Notes: generated by a model from the sequence alone, not told the origin. A stretch of 64,000 bases of DNA from Oscheius dolichura (GCA_932521035.1 OW051492.1:4464001-4528000), one strand, 5' to 3'. Numbered from the stretch's first letter, positions 34,900 to 50,486 are shown. Made by a program: numbers and translations.

Positions 34900-38014
<3,115 letters not shown>

Positions 38015-38994
38015 GTCATCCACTAAATTCTTTCTAGGAGAAACCTAATGATAAGCCGACTTTAGCCAAATGAGGAACTCTCCAAAAATGTCAACAAACA
38101 TGCGCGGAAATCGATTCCCGCGACTGGGAGGGATTCCTCCTGGTTCATCGGATTATTTGAGAGAAGAGATGTTGAAATAGAACAGGTGGGAAGGGGAAAG
38201 GATTAATGGCCTGTGAAAAAAAGCTACGCGAAACACGGCACACAATTAATTGCTCAATGGAAGAAAGGCAATTGGTATATCCTATTATTATGAGTAATTA
38301 TTACGGTATAAATAAAAGATGCCAAATTTTGGATGGTTTATTAAAAAAGAAGAACGATCGAAATGTAAGGAAGAGGAAAAAGCGGCTAATAGGTCAATAA
38401 ATCTCAATAAAACAAGCAGAGTCCGCGAACAGACTAGCGAGTGCGACTGGTGTAACAAATGCCTCCGTTTGAACACCGCCATCCCAAATTAGCTGGCATC
38501 TCTCCGTTTTTTACTCTTCATTCACGTTTGCCGCAATTGGTGCCGTTGATGGAGCTCTATTTACTACTACCACGGGTCGTATTTAGTGAGAGGAAAAACC
38601 TATCATTTAGGGTATCATGTAGCGAACAGCTGGCCAATTCACGGCATATTACCTTAGAAAAGCCAGCAATCCTATGTAGAAAACTAAAAAGGGGGTAAGA
38701 CAATGGTTTCGGTGGTTAGTGGCAGGCGCAACCAGGCTGGATCAATGCATGACGGCATGAATGCTGAAGTAAAGCCCCTATTGGGAGAAGGAACCCATCG
38801 GAAATAGGCAACCCCGTCCGAATTTATCTGTAATACATACATCACAAAAGACACTTCCATATTTACTCAGACCTACACTTTAACAATAGCGTATTTATAA
38901 GAAAAAAATAATGTCGCATCACAAAAGAATTTTGGACTGAAGATGCTCGCTGAGATCACTTCCCTTAATTTATTCATCAAAAACAAATTCAGAA
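38015..38994. other. Intergenic spacer of about 1 kb with a candidate structured RNA
   Basis: No supported protein gene; the few short open frames are uninformative. Composition switches from GC- to AT-rich. A segment near 38.70-38.83 kb has better base-pairing potential than its surroundings and is listed separately. Confidence 0.4.
38703..38835 (+). ncRNA. Candidate structured non-coding RNA
   Basis: Two local hairpins can be drawn by eye. TGGTT pairs with AACCA around GTGGCAGGCGC. CCTATTGGG pairs with CCCAT and AATAGG around an AGAAGGAA loop. The segment is more GC-rich than its flanks and carries no open frame. I recognise no Rfam-type family and the strand is arbitrary. Confidence 0.15.
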
Positions 38995-40784
38995 CTAAAC
39001 CTTGATTTGTTTGGACGGGTTAGCCATTTTAGCCATTCGAGAACCAAACTGCATGGCTTGCTTGGGTGCATTGTGAGGTAATCCTAGTTGTTGTAGACAC
39101 TAAACAACACAGGTGACACAATAAAGAAAACTGACATCTCGTATAATCTTTTTTTCTCCTTCTCCTCTAGGCAACGATAAATTGCATTTACCTGGTAACG
39201 GTATAGAATTTGCCCACTGAACGAAATCATCCATCAAAAAAGGGGCTCTAAATTCGAATTAAAATTTCCTAGAATAACTTGTACATACATCAACAGACGT
39301 CGAAGCTGTTTAGCTGTCCTAGCATCTCTTCCACCGTTTCTGTTGCCTAGCCGTCGTAACTCCATTTCACATTCCTGTAAACACAAAAACATTAATCTAT
39401 TGCATCACTTTATCACTATCAAAGGGAACTTACTGAAATGACAGCCTGAATTCCTTGTTTCTCAAAGCAGGTACGATGTCTCGCATATCCAGCAAACAGC
39501 TCATCAGCACCACTGCCCACAAAAAATTTTCGGGCCAACACTCTACAACGGACAAGTCAAATAATTGTGTTATACCTACTCCACACAGTTTCCACTAATA
39601 TAATCGATTCCTTTTGCTTTTAAAGCAAACCATAAAACACAAGCTAATGAGTCATCAAGAACTGATACAGCGGGGGGTGCTACCTAAAGCTTTTATCTAC
39701 TGTTCCTCATACAGAAAGCAACAAACTTTGCAGATGGATTCCTTTCTATGCTTGTCGAGATTTTCTGGTGTCACATTTACGAGAATAAGATTTAAGTGGT
39801 TTTCAATATCCCATTTTTTCAGTATTTCCCAGGCTATCAAAGCTCTCTTTCTGATTATATAAATATACTGTAATATATAATAAATGAACCTGTCAGGTGC
39901 ATCATTCCACGCATCCTCATCCTTTCCAAATGCAACGTTCACTAAGAAAATTTTCACATCTGATGGAGAGGATTTAAGTACAGCATAAGCAACCAAAAGG
40001 CTATCAATTCCGCCAGAAAAGGCGACAGCTACCTCCGAGTCTTCTGAAAGGCGTTGTTTGTGAATTACTTCCAATTTTCACCAGGACTGACGATGTTTTT
40101 TGTGATATCCAAAAGTTTTGATAATAGCATTTCGGAGTAATCATTTTTACAGTCATCGAGATCTTTATTTAGCTAAAAATCCTTGCTTTCAAAAAATAAG
40201 TCCAATACAATGATGAGACCATCTTGTAAGCAGTTGTGCACATATACTAAAGAAACAAAAGCTTTTTTCCATAAAACGTCGGCAGAATCCGGGTAGTTAT
40301 CCAAAAACGAAACCATATAAGCCGACATTTGCTTTAGTTCTACGGCAGTGACCTGCCCATATGGGACATCACTCCATTCAGTCTATAAAAAAATAAAAAG
40401 AAATTGTGATAACAAGCTTGGAATATTGGATCTACTGCGGAGGAAAAAACCAAGCCATCGTGATCACTTCTGGTCCATACGAGGCTGTATCGGCCAAAAA
40501 TATCTCTTCCAACGAACAAACAACTAATATCTGCCTATATAATTCACCTTATAAACATCTATAATAAGTACCCTGTAATAAACTATACTCCATGCATTAG
40601 ATACGTGAAGAAGTCTATTAATAATTTCTTCCGGGTTTTTCAAAGCACCAAGCTGTTCCTCTAAATCTACAGGCGCGCTGATTCCATCAGAAGCAAGAAA
40701 AGATTCACACGGTTGATCATTTGTGCCTATATAACATTTCCCTTCGTGTATCCGCCAGATTGATTCGAATAAAATCTCGTGCAT
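38995..40784 (-). CDS. ASNSD1: Asparagine synthetase domain-containing protein 1
   Basis: Class II amidotransferase-like protein with an asparagine-synthase domain. The N-terminal part retains LGALKNPEEIINRLLHVSNA, then WSIVYYR and VGRDIFGRYSLVW. The synthase domain has the ATP-PPi loop VAVAFSGGIDSLLVAYAV, VNVTPENLDKHR, VSVLDDSLACVLWFA and GSGADELFAGYARHRTCFEK. The end, APKQAMQFGSRMAKMANPS, matches human ASNSD1. Oddity: with the only credible ATG at 40784 it lacks the first roughly 70 residues of the family, including the catalytic Cys of MCG. Glutaminase activity therefore looks unlikely unless an upstream exon is missing. It lies 144 bp downstream of STI1 on the same strand. Confidence 0.82.
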
Positions 40785-40928
40785 CTACTTCTGCTTCAGA
40801 TTTGGCGTGTAAATTGATTGAAATTGAAAAAAAGTAGCAAGACGTAACTCCTAATTATAAAATTCAATTGTTCATTATGAGAAAATCACTGGTATAAAAT
40901 AACAAACAATGGATAAAGGAGATTCAAT

Positions 40929-42220
40929 CTAACGCATCTGAATAATTCCAGCTTGTTGCAGTTTGAAAAGCTTTTTGCGTATCTCGGGATTCTGCATATG
41001 CTCTCTCACAGCACCCGGATCCTGTAAGAAATATTGTTGGCAACCAATCCGCAAAAGTAAATAAAATTGGAAAGGGGAACATACGGAAGACATTTGTTCC
41101 AGAAGCATACGCATTCCAGGATCTTGTAGAATAGCTTGAACTTCGGGGTCAGAAAGTGCAGCTTGGCGAGCCTATTATTACATTGTACAACAATTAAGAA
41201 TGAATTGGAAAACCTTTTCTGGATTCTCATCATTTGAATTCAAGCAACTGCGCAATCCTTCCATAGCTTCGGCATTGTTGGCGTCCAACGATAAAGCATC
41301 TTCATAAGCTCTTTGAGCCTTGCTCCACTCACGCATAGCTGCCAATGCTGCTCCTTTGCGAATGTATCCTTTTACTAAAAATATAGATAAACGTTTCTTG
41401 AGAAAACTTACAAAATTTCGGATCCTTTTTGATACAAAGCTCGCAATCATCCAAAGCACGTTGGAACTCCATCAACTTCATAAAACAGGCTGCTCGATTA
41501 GAGTAAAGAATGGCATTGGCAGGGTCTCGTTTAACAGCCTCATTGTAGTGCTTCATTGCTGTTGCAAAATCACCTTTCTGAAATATCGATAATTTACGGT
41601 GTGATGAAACTATTACCTTGAAAAATTCGTTGCCTTTATTTTTCTCTTCCTGTGCCAATTCCGGATTAATATAAGCCAATTGCTCCTGTTCTTTAATCTG
41701 CTTTTCCAATTCTTTTACCTTTTTAACCAGCTCCTAAATGCTAGAAACTTCTCAGCACATTGTAAACTAACCGGATCACGGAATTCAGAAAGCGACTTGC
41801 CATACCAAACGAGTGCTTCTTTGGAATCGCCCTTTTTGCTTAAAGCATTTCCTGCGCGTGCCATTACTCTAAAAGGCAAAATCTTCAAAACAGCTGCGCA
41901 ATATCGCTTACTTAGAAATCAATTTGTAATCGGCCCGGTGCTCACGGCCGATTTCCACAGCTTTGGCACAGGTTTCGACACATTCATCATACTTTCCTTC
42001 CTCGATAAAAACAGCTAAAGCAAAAAAGATTTTACATAATAAATATTAGGTGTTTCATCATCCTACAGAAAAAAAACAAACCTGCTTTATTGGAATAAAA
42101 AGAGATGTTGCTTGGATCCAGCTCGATGGCCTTGTCATAATGAAGATGAGCTGTTGCAAAATCCTTTTGCTTGTAGGCTGCGTTCCCCAGATCCTTTTCG
42201 GCAATCGCAAGATCACTCAT
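40929..42220 (-). CDS. sti-1: Hsp70/Hsp90 organising protein STI1/Hop, nematode-type short form
   Basis: Co-chaperone linking Hsp70 and Hsp90. The protein starts [20 protein letters not shown] at the TPR2A domain, continues [20 protein letters not shown], then TPR2B ([32 protein letters not shown]). It ends in the DP2 domain ([20 protein letters not shown], then [10 protein letters not shown]). The human N-terminal TPR1-DP1 half is absent, as in C. elegans STI-1, with which long blocks are nearly identical. This is strong taxonomic evidence. About 315 residues. The ATG at 42220 is 11 nt after a TTTCCAG acceptor. It is followed by ASNSD1. Confidence 0.95.
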
Positions 42221-42658
42221 TTTCTGTAGCTCTGGAAATGGAGTAAATAAGAAACGACAACTATAACAACGAAAATGACATAACATAAATCTTGCAGAAA
42301 GCAGACTCTGAGTTTACTCAAAGAATTCACAACAAAACAAATTCAATTCCCTGAGAAAACTGTGAGTTTTGAAAATAAATGCACAGATGTGCAGCGGTTG
42401 GCATTGGGGCAATGTGGGGGCAACGAGAACGTTCGAGAAGAGAACAGAACTCGCGACGATTCTAGAAATGTTCACTGAAAATCAAGGCAAAAGCGCGTAA
42501 ACGGACTTTTTCAAAGATATTTTATTGTTTTTTTGCAACACTGAATGTAGAGCTAGGAGATCCACCAAGAAATGAAATTATAACATCGATAACATAACAT
42601 TTATTGAGACAACATAAACAAAAAAAGATTTTTGAATACTACCCATATGACTTTTCCA
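42221..42658. other. Spacer between the HP1-like gene and STI1
   Basis: About 440 bp, AT-rich, between two minus-strand genes. It likely holds the HP1-like 3' UTR and the sti-1 promoter. TCTAGAAATGTTC near 42.46 kb resembles heat-shock-element half sites (GAA/TTC), plausible for a chaperone gene, but this is by eye only. Confidence 0.3.
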
Positions 42659-44454
42659 TTATTGCAAGTCACTACTTTTTTTGTTAATGCTTGCTTTAGT
42701 AGTAATTTTCAGTAAGTAATCTTCAACAAGCTGCAATCGATCGATTACGGTTAAATTAGAGCATAAAAAATTACTTCGGGATCCTTTTCCCTCACGTAAT
42801 CCATTTGAACCAGTTCTGCTGCCGATACGTCGGCGAATTTTACAAGCGCGTATTGCTTTACTTCACCCTTTTGAGTCGGTCTGTCTATGTGGTGCATTAT
42901 TGATTCCGCCTGAAAATGTACTTAAATAACAGTGCGTTTCATACCTTGTATCCCAGCGCATAATAATCCTTGTCCTCTTCAACTCCAGACGTTCTGTTTT
43001 CGGCGTTTCTTATTTCCATTTGTTTGAGACGAATGAGATGAGAACGAATAGTAATCTCTTCAAGGGATATTTGCGAAGACTAAATTAGGCATTGCAGCCT
43101 AACAATTCAATTACGTTATTATCAATATCATCTTCTGATAAGAACGTTTCCTTGAGAAATTCCGACAAAATTTGATCATCTTTCGAAGGATTAATGCTTT
43201 CATCAGAAATGATATGCTAAAATAAAACATAATGTGCTTCAATAAAATGGCTTAATTCATTTAAAAAAACCACCTCGCTATCAATAGCTAAAGAAGTGAT
43301 TACTTCTTCGACACCTTCATTTGTTAACACCTCTTCTACGCCAGCTTCATTGTTTGTACCACTCTGGCTCTTTTGATCATCATTTTCTGTATTTTCTAGC
43401 TGAATAATGCTCAAATTAATCTAATGAAATAGACAATACTATTTCGATGTTTTCCAAGACATCGTCTTTCTCACAAGAACTGCGATTATGGGGCTCATTG
43501 CCCAATTCGCCTATCTGTTCTGATGCATCCACCTTTCTTCGCTTCGCCTTGAAAATATTATAAATATTTGCAAAAATTGAACTAGTTCAGAACTTAATCT
43601 AAATAACGAATGTTGAAGCTTACCAAAGGTATATATGATTGCCCAGACGTTTCAGAAGAACTACTGTTATTATCACGAGGTACCTGAAAGCTAAGTTTCT
43701 ATGAAGAAGAAGACTCGCACAACTTCGTTTTTTGTGTTTTGGGACAGTGGAAGCGGTTGCTCGACAGACACAGAACGTCGCTCGTCTAGTTTCTTCTAAA
43801 TCCAAGTGAATAAGATTCAAAACAGTCAGCACAACTTCGCTATGATTTCTTTTAATTCTTCTGTCCGTTTTGTTCTTACTAGTTAATGATACAAGAGATT
43901 TCTCCTCATCGTTAATCCCATCACTATGTGAATCATCTGGTACAGATCTGGAAGAGTTTAAACAGAGGCGAATGTGCATTTACGATGGTGTGGGTGTTGA
44001 AACACTGGTGTTCACAGTTCGGTTTACTGACATCTTCTTCTTCTGCTTTGTAGAAGTAGGCGTACGAAGCTTAGTCTTTGCCGATTTTCTAAACGTTTAA
44101 AGCTTATTTAAGTTGATTTAGAAGTTGAAATAAGGCGAGAGAAATCATACTTCTTACTGTTCAATCTTCTTTTTCTATCTTTGAAAGCGTCCAGTAAGTC
44201 AGGGCAAGCCTATAATTTTGCAATAGTTTAATAAATCTGTAATTGATAGAAAAATAATATCTACCATATTTGCTTCTGGAACCCACTCATCATCTGAAGA
44301 GCCATATCCTTTCCAGTGAATGAGGTACTGCCGTTTTCCTTTATAGCGACGATCCTTTAAGATCTTTTCCACCTAAAATTATGTAACAACCTTGGATTAC
44401 CTATCTTACTTCGTATGCTTCCGCCGGTTCCTCATCTTCATCGCTTGAAGGCAT
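42659..44454 (-). CDS. HP1-like chromobox protein with divergent chromoshadow domain
   Basis: Heterochromatin reader. The N-terminal chromodomain follows an acidic leader (MPSSDEDEEPAEAYEVEKIL): Tyr of AYEVE, Trp and Tyr of IHWKGYGSSDDEWVPEAN can form the methyl-lysine cage. A basic hinge (DAFKDRKRRLNSKKKSAKTK) and a long low-complexity, acidic linker over several exons follow. The C-terminal YALGYKAESIMHHI block, with EVKQYALVKFADVSAAEL, resembles a chromoshadow domain but is divergent. The linker is longer than in typical HP1 proteins, and exon limits at 43.6-44.1 kb are uncertain. The ATG at 44454 is 5 nt after an ATTCAG acceptor. The H3K9me reading role is by family. Confidence 0.78.
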
Positions 44455-44871
44455 TATTTCTGAATAAATGAATGTAATGTTATTGAAAAGGCACAAAGGC
44501 AATTCAAAGTAAACAACTAAAATAGTAAAGCAAAACTTGTAACAGATAAAATAAAAGAATGTGTAAAACAAGCAAAAGCTCAGAGGATGAGTTCGCCAAG
44601 CTTTAACTTGCTGCAATAAAAATCTTTGAAGCCATGTCATATGTCAAAAAAGTCTCTAACAAATAGGGGGATGTGGGGGAATGAAGTCAAAAAGTCAGAA
44701 GGCAAGGCACACAACAACAAAAACAGCAAGCTTTTTCACCCGCCATACCCACTGTGTTTGAGGCATTTTTCGCGCTCGAACTTCAAGACGGCTCCAGTTT
44801 CAGTTCACATGGTTTTCTTTGTTGTACATTTCTCATAAATACTTTCGTTTAACTTTTGTTTCTTCAGAAGA
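44455..44871. promoter_or_regulatory. Divergent spacer, HP1-like / QTRT2
   Basis: About 415 bp between divergent starts, AT-rich with poly-A/T patches. Each side ends in an acceptor-like AG within 5 nt of the ATG. No specific factor site claimed. Confidence 0.35.
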
Positions 44872-46387
44872 ATGGTTAAATTTGCTGTTAGAAAAAGAAG
44901 CAGCAATGGTAGATTGGGAGATATACTTCGGTGGGGTAAGCATTTATTTCATGATCAGTTAGAATATATGTAATAGCTTACAGGAAACCAAACAGTTTAC
45001 CACGAGACTCCCTCGGCCATGGTATATCTTAGAGGAGGCCATATTCCTCATCTAACTTGGGACGTTGCACAGAAATACGCTAAACAAAGACAATCCCCTG
45101 TTTTCCAACTCACACTTCCCAGTTTGTGAGTTATTTAAAATATAGTTGAATTTGTTAGAGCGGATTCTGTTAAGGTTTTAAAAGAATATGGGAAAGGAGT
45201 TTCTAAATTTTGTGGAATGAGAGTTAGTTACTTCTCAATTTCTCTTATTTTATTTAGGAGAATTCTGCTGTTCATTTATGTGTTCATGACCCACTTATTG
45301 AGTTTAAATCAGGATACAACGACAACAAGTCCGTAGCAATATGGACTTCATCTGGCAAATTGAGTGTAGGTTTTTAAAAAAAATATAGGCAATCGCACTT
45401 TTTAGCTAGATACAAAAACTCTTCGTGAAATTGTAGAAGTATTTGCTTGTGATTCATTTGAAACTTTGGTGGACTACGATCTACCACGTGATGCCAGTTA
45501 CAAACGGTTATCCAAGTCTGTGGATAGAACTAATACCTTTTATGAGCAGCTTCTAGAAAAGGAACCAGAACCCCAGGCTAGTACAGTCTGCTATATTTAG
45601 TAGCTCTATTTAGGGATGCGTTTTTATATCATTAGGTGGCGGTTTTAGTGATTTCTATCGGAGGAAATGCTCTGTAGATGTCGGAATGAAGGCACGATGT
45701 GACGGATTTAATGTTTGTGCCAGTTAAATAAGGCTATATTTAATTTCAGATAGATCTTCACGATTTTGTCTCTGGTAAGGAAATTGATAGTGCAGAACTG
45801 ACAAAATTAGTTAGTGAAACTCTGGTACATATTAAAAGTTGCATAATCTACATATCCATTTAGGAACCATTGAATCCCAATTTAATTCGGTTTGCACCTG
45901 GGCCGTTTGAACCTAAAACAGTTGCTCAACTTACTAAACTCGGGATAGATCTTTTCGATACGTCATTTGCTGTAAAAATGACAGAAGAAGCTAGGTTTAA
46001 CTATTAACTAAAACTTTTTCATGATTCCAGGCTAAAGCGTTCCGAATTCCTAACACTTTCCCAAAGGAAACGGAATATTTAGTAGTGGATTTCAAAAGTG
46101 ATAGCAAGTCGTTAATTTAGTTCACTATTGTACCAAGTGCATTTCAGACTAGGTGACGACTTCACACCAATTTTTGAAGATTGTGACTGCTATACTTGCA
46201 CAAATTATACCTCGGGTTATCTCCATCATTTAAACAATACGAAGGAGCTACTTCTCCCATCACTTCTTATGATGTATGGGCCGTTTATTTTATCTTTCTC
46301 GAATACTGATTCAGACACAATCTCAGTGAGCATCAGAGGATGTTCGCACTACTCCGCGAGCAGTTGTCGAAAGAAAAGGAATTGTGA
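44872..46387 (+). CDS. QTRT2: Queuine tRNA-ribosyltransferase accessory subunit 2
   Basis: Non-catalytic partner of QTRT1 that inserts queuine at the wobble base of GUN-anticodon tRNAs. In order: MVKFAVRKRSSNGRLGDILR; the conserved MVYLRGGHIPHLTWDVAQKY; FVSGKEIDSAEL; NPNLIRFAPGPFEPKTVAQL with GIDLFDTSF; and the zinc site CDCYTC plus the His in LLMIHNLSEHQRMF near the end. Recovering LLMIHN requires a 43-nt intron near 46.28 kb, and the protein then stops at 46387 (LREQLSKEKEL). The ATG is 4 nt after a TCTTCAG acceptor. COA8 follows 167 bp downstream on the same strand. Confidence 0.88.
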
Positions 46388-46554
46388 TAAAGTTATTATT
46401 TTGGACTTTTTCCATATGTCGGTTGTTAATTGTTTTTTTTGTATTTGTTGGTTGATAACGATGTATAATCTCAAAAAGTACTTCTTAGTGTATCCATCAG
46501 TTATCAAATACTTTCGTTTTGCATTAATTCTCCCTACACTATAGTTTTTAGCAG

Positions 46555-47139
46555 ATGGATGAAAAAGTTCGCATGGATAGAAGATACGATTGGGTTGGAC
46601 CCGCTGATAAAGTCTCTAGAATTAGGTTTATCAGGTATGTTTGCTTATGTATAAAAACTTTCTAAGTAACAAGAAATGAGTTACATTTATAAGTTAAGGT
46701 TGCGGCGCCTTGTCAATGAAACGGACCTAGAAGCCAATTACAGAGATGCGAGGGAAAGACTGAATAGGTAGTTTCGCGACTTTCTTATGAATGAATTTTA
46801 TAGGTGGAATTCAGACTTTTGGGCAGAGCATAACCGACTTTTCGAAATAAAGAAGAATGCGTTTGTAGAGAAAGTATGTCGTTTGTTACGCATTTCTTAC
46901 ACCTTTTAGAGGAAAAAAGAACTAGGACGACTGGATAGCGTATCAGCTAATGATCTTTCTGAGTTTTACAAACATTTTCTCAATGAAAGGCATCAGAATC
47001 TAATACAGTATAATAAGTAAGATTTTCTTTAACGTAACTATTTTATTACAGAGAATGGTATCGTCGAAACATTGGGCTCATTTGGCCAGCACTTCAAGTT
47101 AATCTTATTCGATTTAAAAGGTGTCTTCTCCGAAGATGA
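46555..47139 (+). CDS. COA8: Cytochrome c oxidase assembly factor 8 (APOPT1)
   Basis: Small mitochondrial protein protecting complex IV assembly from oxidative stress. Exons give MDEKVRMDRRYDWVGPADKV, then RLNRWNSDFWAEHNRLF, SANDLSEFYKHFLNERHQ, YNKEWYRRNIGLIWPALQVN and the stop after KRCLLRR. This matches human COA8 from its conserved YDWVGP block to the C-terminus. Oddity: only about 10 residues precede that block, so no mitochondrial presequence is encoded. The ATG abuts a TTAGCAG acceptor directly, so either a cis exon upstream supplies it or the protein is trans-spliced and imported otherwise. Short introns (34-45 nt). Confidence 0.82.
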
Positions 47140-47221
47140 GATAACTTCTATTATTTCCAAAGTAGAGAGAATCGGTATAACTAAGAATAACGTCTATAAA
47201 GTTTTTTATTCTCTAAAATAT

Positions 47222-48429
47222 TTATGTAAAAGCTATAGAATATCCACTGGTTATGGCAATTCCGCGAGCATCATTCCATAAAGAGTAGCTAAAGCGTGAT
47301 AAGAGTACTTTATGTCGAATATACCGTGATATCCACGTGTCACCCGTATGTGTAGAGCCTGTTATCTTTTGAACAATCTGCCAGGATTTGTTCGTCAGTT
47401 GTGGAGGAGGAAAATCCTCATGAGCCATAATACGGACTTTGGGTTGATGATTCATTAAATCGATTTTATTTAGGCTCTAGTGAGGGAAGTTTGAGGAATG
47501 AATGAGAACAAACATGGGCACATAGTTCCTTTTCAGATGCATGGAACACTGTCGGAGGAAAACAATTTGCTTGGTTGCAGAGAGTAACCAAGTCTGGAAA
47601 ACTAATATTTCCAGCGCCTGAATACTTTTTTCTATAAACTGTTTGTTATGATTACTCTTACCAAGATTTAAAACTATTCCCGATTCTACTAACATTTCAA
47701 TATCACGCCACAAAGACGTCGCTCTGTTCATATAATTGCAAGTCTTAGCATTGGGGAATGAGACGATCAGTTGGTCTACACGAGGATAACCAATGAGATG
47801 CTGAAAAACGGCTACTGCTTCCCGGACATCCTCAGATGAATAGCGTTGAAGAAATATCTGAAACAGTAGTGAAAGATGGTAGCTGCACACCTTTAAAGTG
47901 CTCTTTATGTTCGGCTTCTTCTCATAGACTTCACTGGTCTTTGGGCTGACAATATTTCCTTGCCTCTCAAAGACTTTTCCTTCCCTGGCCACCTTTTCAA
48001 GAAAGCAGTTTAGCTTTTCGTTGGAATTTTGATGCAGGTGAGACAGGACCTCAATTTTTCTGTGTTGAATACGGAAATCCTCAAACCTTCTCGTGTCTCA
48101 GAACATCTCCTGTGTTTAGAATAACAGTGTCTTTCTAAAAGTGTTCAGCGAATCCATTTGCTTTGACCTACACTACCAAAATCAACCGTAACGCCTTCCA
48201 TCCCATTTCAAAATGAAGTGAATGTAAACCTGCCCCGTCTTGACAAAATTCGATGACGGAGGCCTTTAACCCTGCGATTTTTCTAGATTCTCCCAGAACC
48301 GTCGAATGCCATAGCCAATCACTGTCTTTTTATGCTTTACAGGTCCGGATGGCTTTCAAACTCTTCTGAAATGTAGAATTATCGAAATTTAGCTTTACTT
48401 ACCTCAACAGTCGCTTGTGCTTTCCTCAT
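47222..48429 (-). CDS. GCLM: Glutamate-cysteine ligase modifier subunit
   Basis: Regulatory subunit that relieves glutathione feedback on GCLC. Family blocks: SSEDVREAVAVFQHLIGYPR and VDQLIVSFPNAK, matching the DMACSVLGVAQLDSVI region; LWRDIEMLVESGIVLNLGKS, matching YWEELENLVQSKKIVAIG; FPDLVTLCNQANCFPPTVFH; and the C-terminal DTWISRYIRHK and ARGIAITSGYSIAFT, matching the LLRYSVIVKSRGIIKSKGY region. About 270 residues of aldo-keto-reductase-like fold. The N-terminus is uncertain. MRKAQATVE at 48429 with a following 36-nt intron is the best guess, and the region 48.0-48.4 kb needs several short introns. It diverges from DNAJA1, 148 bp away. Confidence 0.72.
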
Positions 48430-48577
48430 AATCTTTACATCAACGATATTTGTGTGATATTTGTTATTGTGTTGAACTCACGTAGTGCTTGCTCTTTTTA
48501 CAATTTATACTTGTAAAGATATCGTTCTTTATTCAATTTGCAGGAATTTTCTCCATTAGTTATCCTATACTATAACA

Positions 48578-50248
48578 ATGGTTAAAGAAACCAAATATTA
48601 TGATATTTTACAAGTTAAACCGGATGCTACAGAAAACGACCTCAAAAAGGCTTATCGAAAACTAGCTCTAAAATATCACCCTGATAAAAATCCCGAAGGA
48701 GCTGAGCAATTTAAGCTTATTTCTCAGGTAACTTTAGTCTTTTTCGTTTTGAAACCGCAGATGCTCTTCTGAAATCTTTTTTGCAGGCTTATGAGGTGCT
48801 CTCGGACGAGAGTAAGCGAAGAATTTACGATCAAGCGGGTGAAGAGGGTCTTCAAGGAGGTGGAGGTGGCGGCGGTGGTGGCCACAATCCCTTCGATATT
48901 TTCAACATGTTTTTCGGAGGAGGCGGTCATGGAGGTATGAAGTTTTTGTGGCTACCTAGACGTTTTCCAATTTTAAGGTCGCCCTACAGTCCGTCCCACA
49001 GTTCACCAAATTCGTGTTACGCTGGAACAGCTATATTCTGGGGTTACAAAGAAGTTCAAGGTACAAACACCTAACTAGTACACGATACATATATATACAG
49101 ATTACTAAAACCCTAAGATGTCGCGCATGCAGTGGAAAAGGCGGGTCCAATGTTACTAGTTGCTCAGGTTGTGGTGGATCTGGTGTCACCATTAGGTTCG
49201 TTGCGCATTTACTATTTAAATCGGCTTGAAGGCGGATGCAAATTGGACCAGGTATGGTTCAACAGGTGCAAATGGCTTGCCGTGATTGCGACGGAGAAGG
49301 AGAGGTTATCCCAGCTAAAGATAGATGCAAACAATGTAACGGAAAAAAGATGGTAAGAACTTCGATATAAGACCAAATCTCTTTCTTCTCACATTTCGTT
49401 TTGTACAGTTATTTATTATTAATTTAGGACCGATCTGAAGATTTAATCGAAATTCATATAAAGCCCGGAACTCGAGATGGTGAGAAAATTGTTCTCGAAG
49501 GTAAAGGCGACGAGACGGAAGATCCTGAGATCCCAGCTGGTGACGTAATTATTGTTATTGATGAGCAGGTAAATCTTTCTCATTTTCTCCTGACCGTGTG
49601 ACCTTATAGGAACATTCTAATTTTGCTAGAAAGGACGACCATTTGGTAATGAACTTTGATATCAAACTGGTTGAATCTTTATGTGGTTTTGCTCGAAATA
49701 TAAAAACTCTGGATGGTAGAACTCTTCATTTTACCGTTCTTCCTGGTGAGCAACATTTTTACACTAGGTTTTCGAACCCGGCGCGAAGCGTGATTTGGGT
49801 TTACTCAGAGCACATGCCAAGCCCTTTTTTGATTTTGATGGCATAACTTTTATTTAATATATTTTAGGGGAAGTTGTATCAAACGGATCGATTAGGGTAA
49901 TTCATGGAGAAGGAATGCCTTTGAAGCGGAATCCTTCCGAAAAGGTGGGTTAATTTTAGTTTCTTATTTTAAAACTTTAAGGGTGATCTGTGGGTACAAT
50001 TTAAAGTAGAATTTCCGGATAAAATTACACCTGAAGTTAAAAAAGCATTGGTCGACTTGCTACCTGAAAAAAGTATACTACAGCTACGTATAAAATTCAG
50101 TAATTTTATTCCAGCTAATTTTGTTGCGGATGAAGCTGCCGAAATTTTTGAATTAACTCGTTGTGGTCCTAGTACTTTTGGCCGTCGTTCTGGACGGCGA
50201 GGCGATGCTCACGAAGAAGGCGATGGGGTCCGTTGTCAGCAACAATAA
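48578..50248 (+). CDS. DNAJA1: Type I Hsp40, DNAJA1/Ydj1-like
   Basis: Cytosolic Hsp70 co-chaperone. The J domain, residues 1-70, has [14 protein letters not shown] with the HPD motif. A Gly-rich linker ([14 protein letters not shown]) follows, then four zinc-binding CxxCxGxG-like units ([32 protein letters not shown]). The C-terminal substrate-binding domain includes [20 protein letters not shown] and [20 protein letters not shown]. The C-terminus is [12 protein letters not shown], and CQQQ is a CaaX box, so farnesylation as in human DNAJA1 is likely. About 400 residues. Introns are mostly 40-60 nt, one near 49.76 kb about 110 nt. The start matches the family first Met. Confidence 0.95.
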
Positions 50249-50486
50249 GTAGGTCTACTCTTTTTTTAAATTTAAAAATGCAGCAGTAGACGTGGTATCT
50301 CAGATGTTCCGGTTTTATCCAAGTCAGGCGTGATCTTCTCAAGAGGGCCATCTTTTGATTGTTCTCGCTCCTACTTTATTAGCCCATATGCTAGTTACTT
50401 TTCTCGTCGTGCTCCCGGTTCAAAAACCAGATTTGATATTGTGTACTTGATATCATGTATCAAAATGAACTTGAACATTTGTTTAT

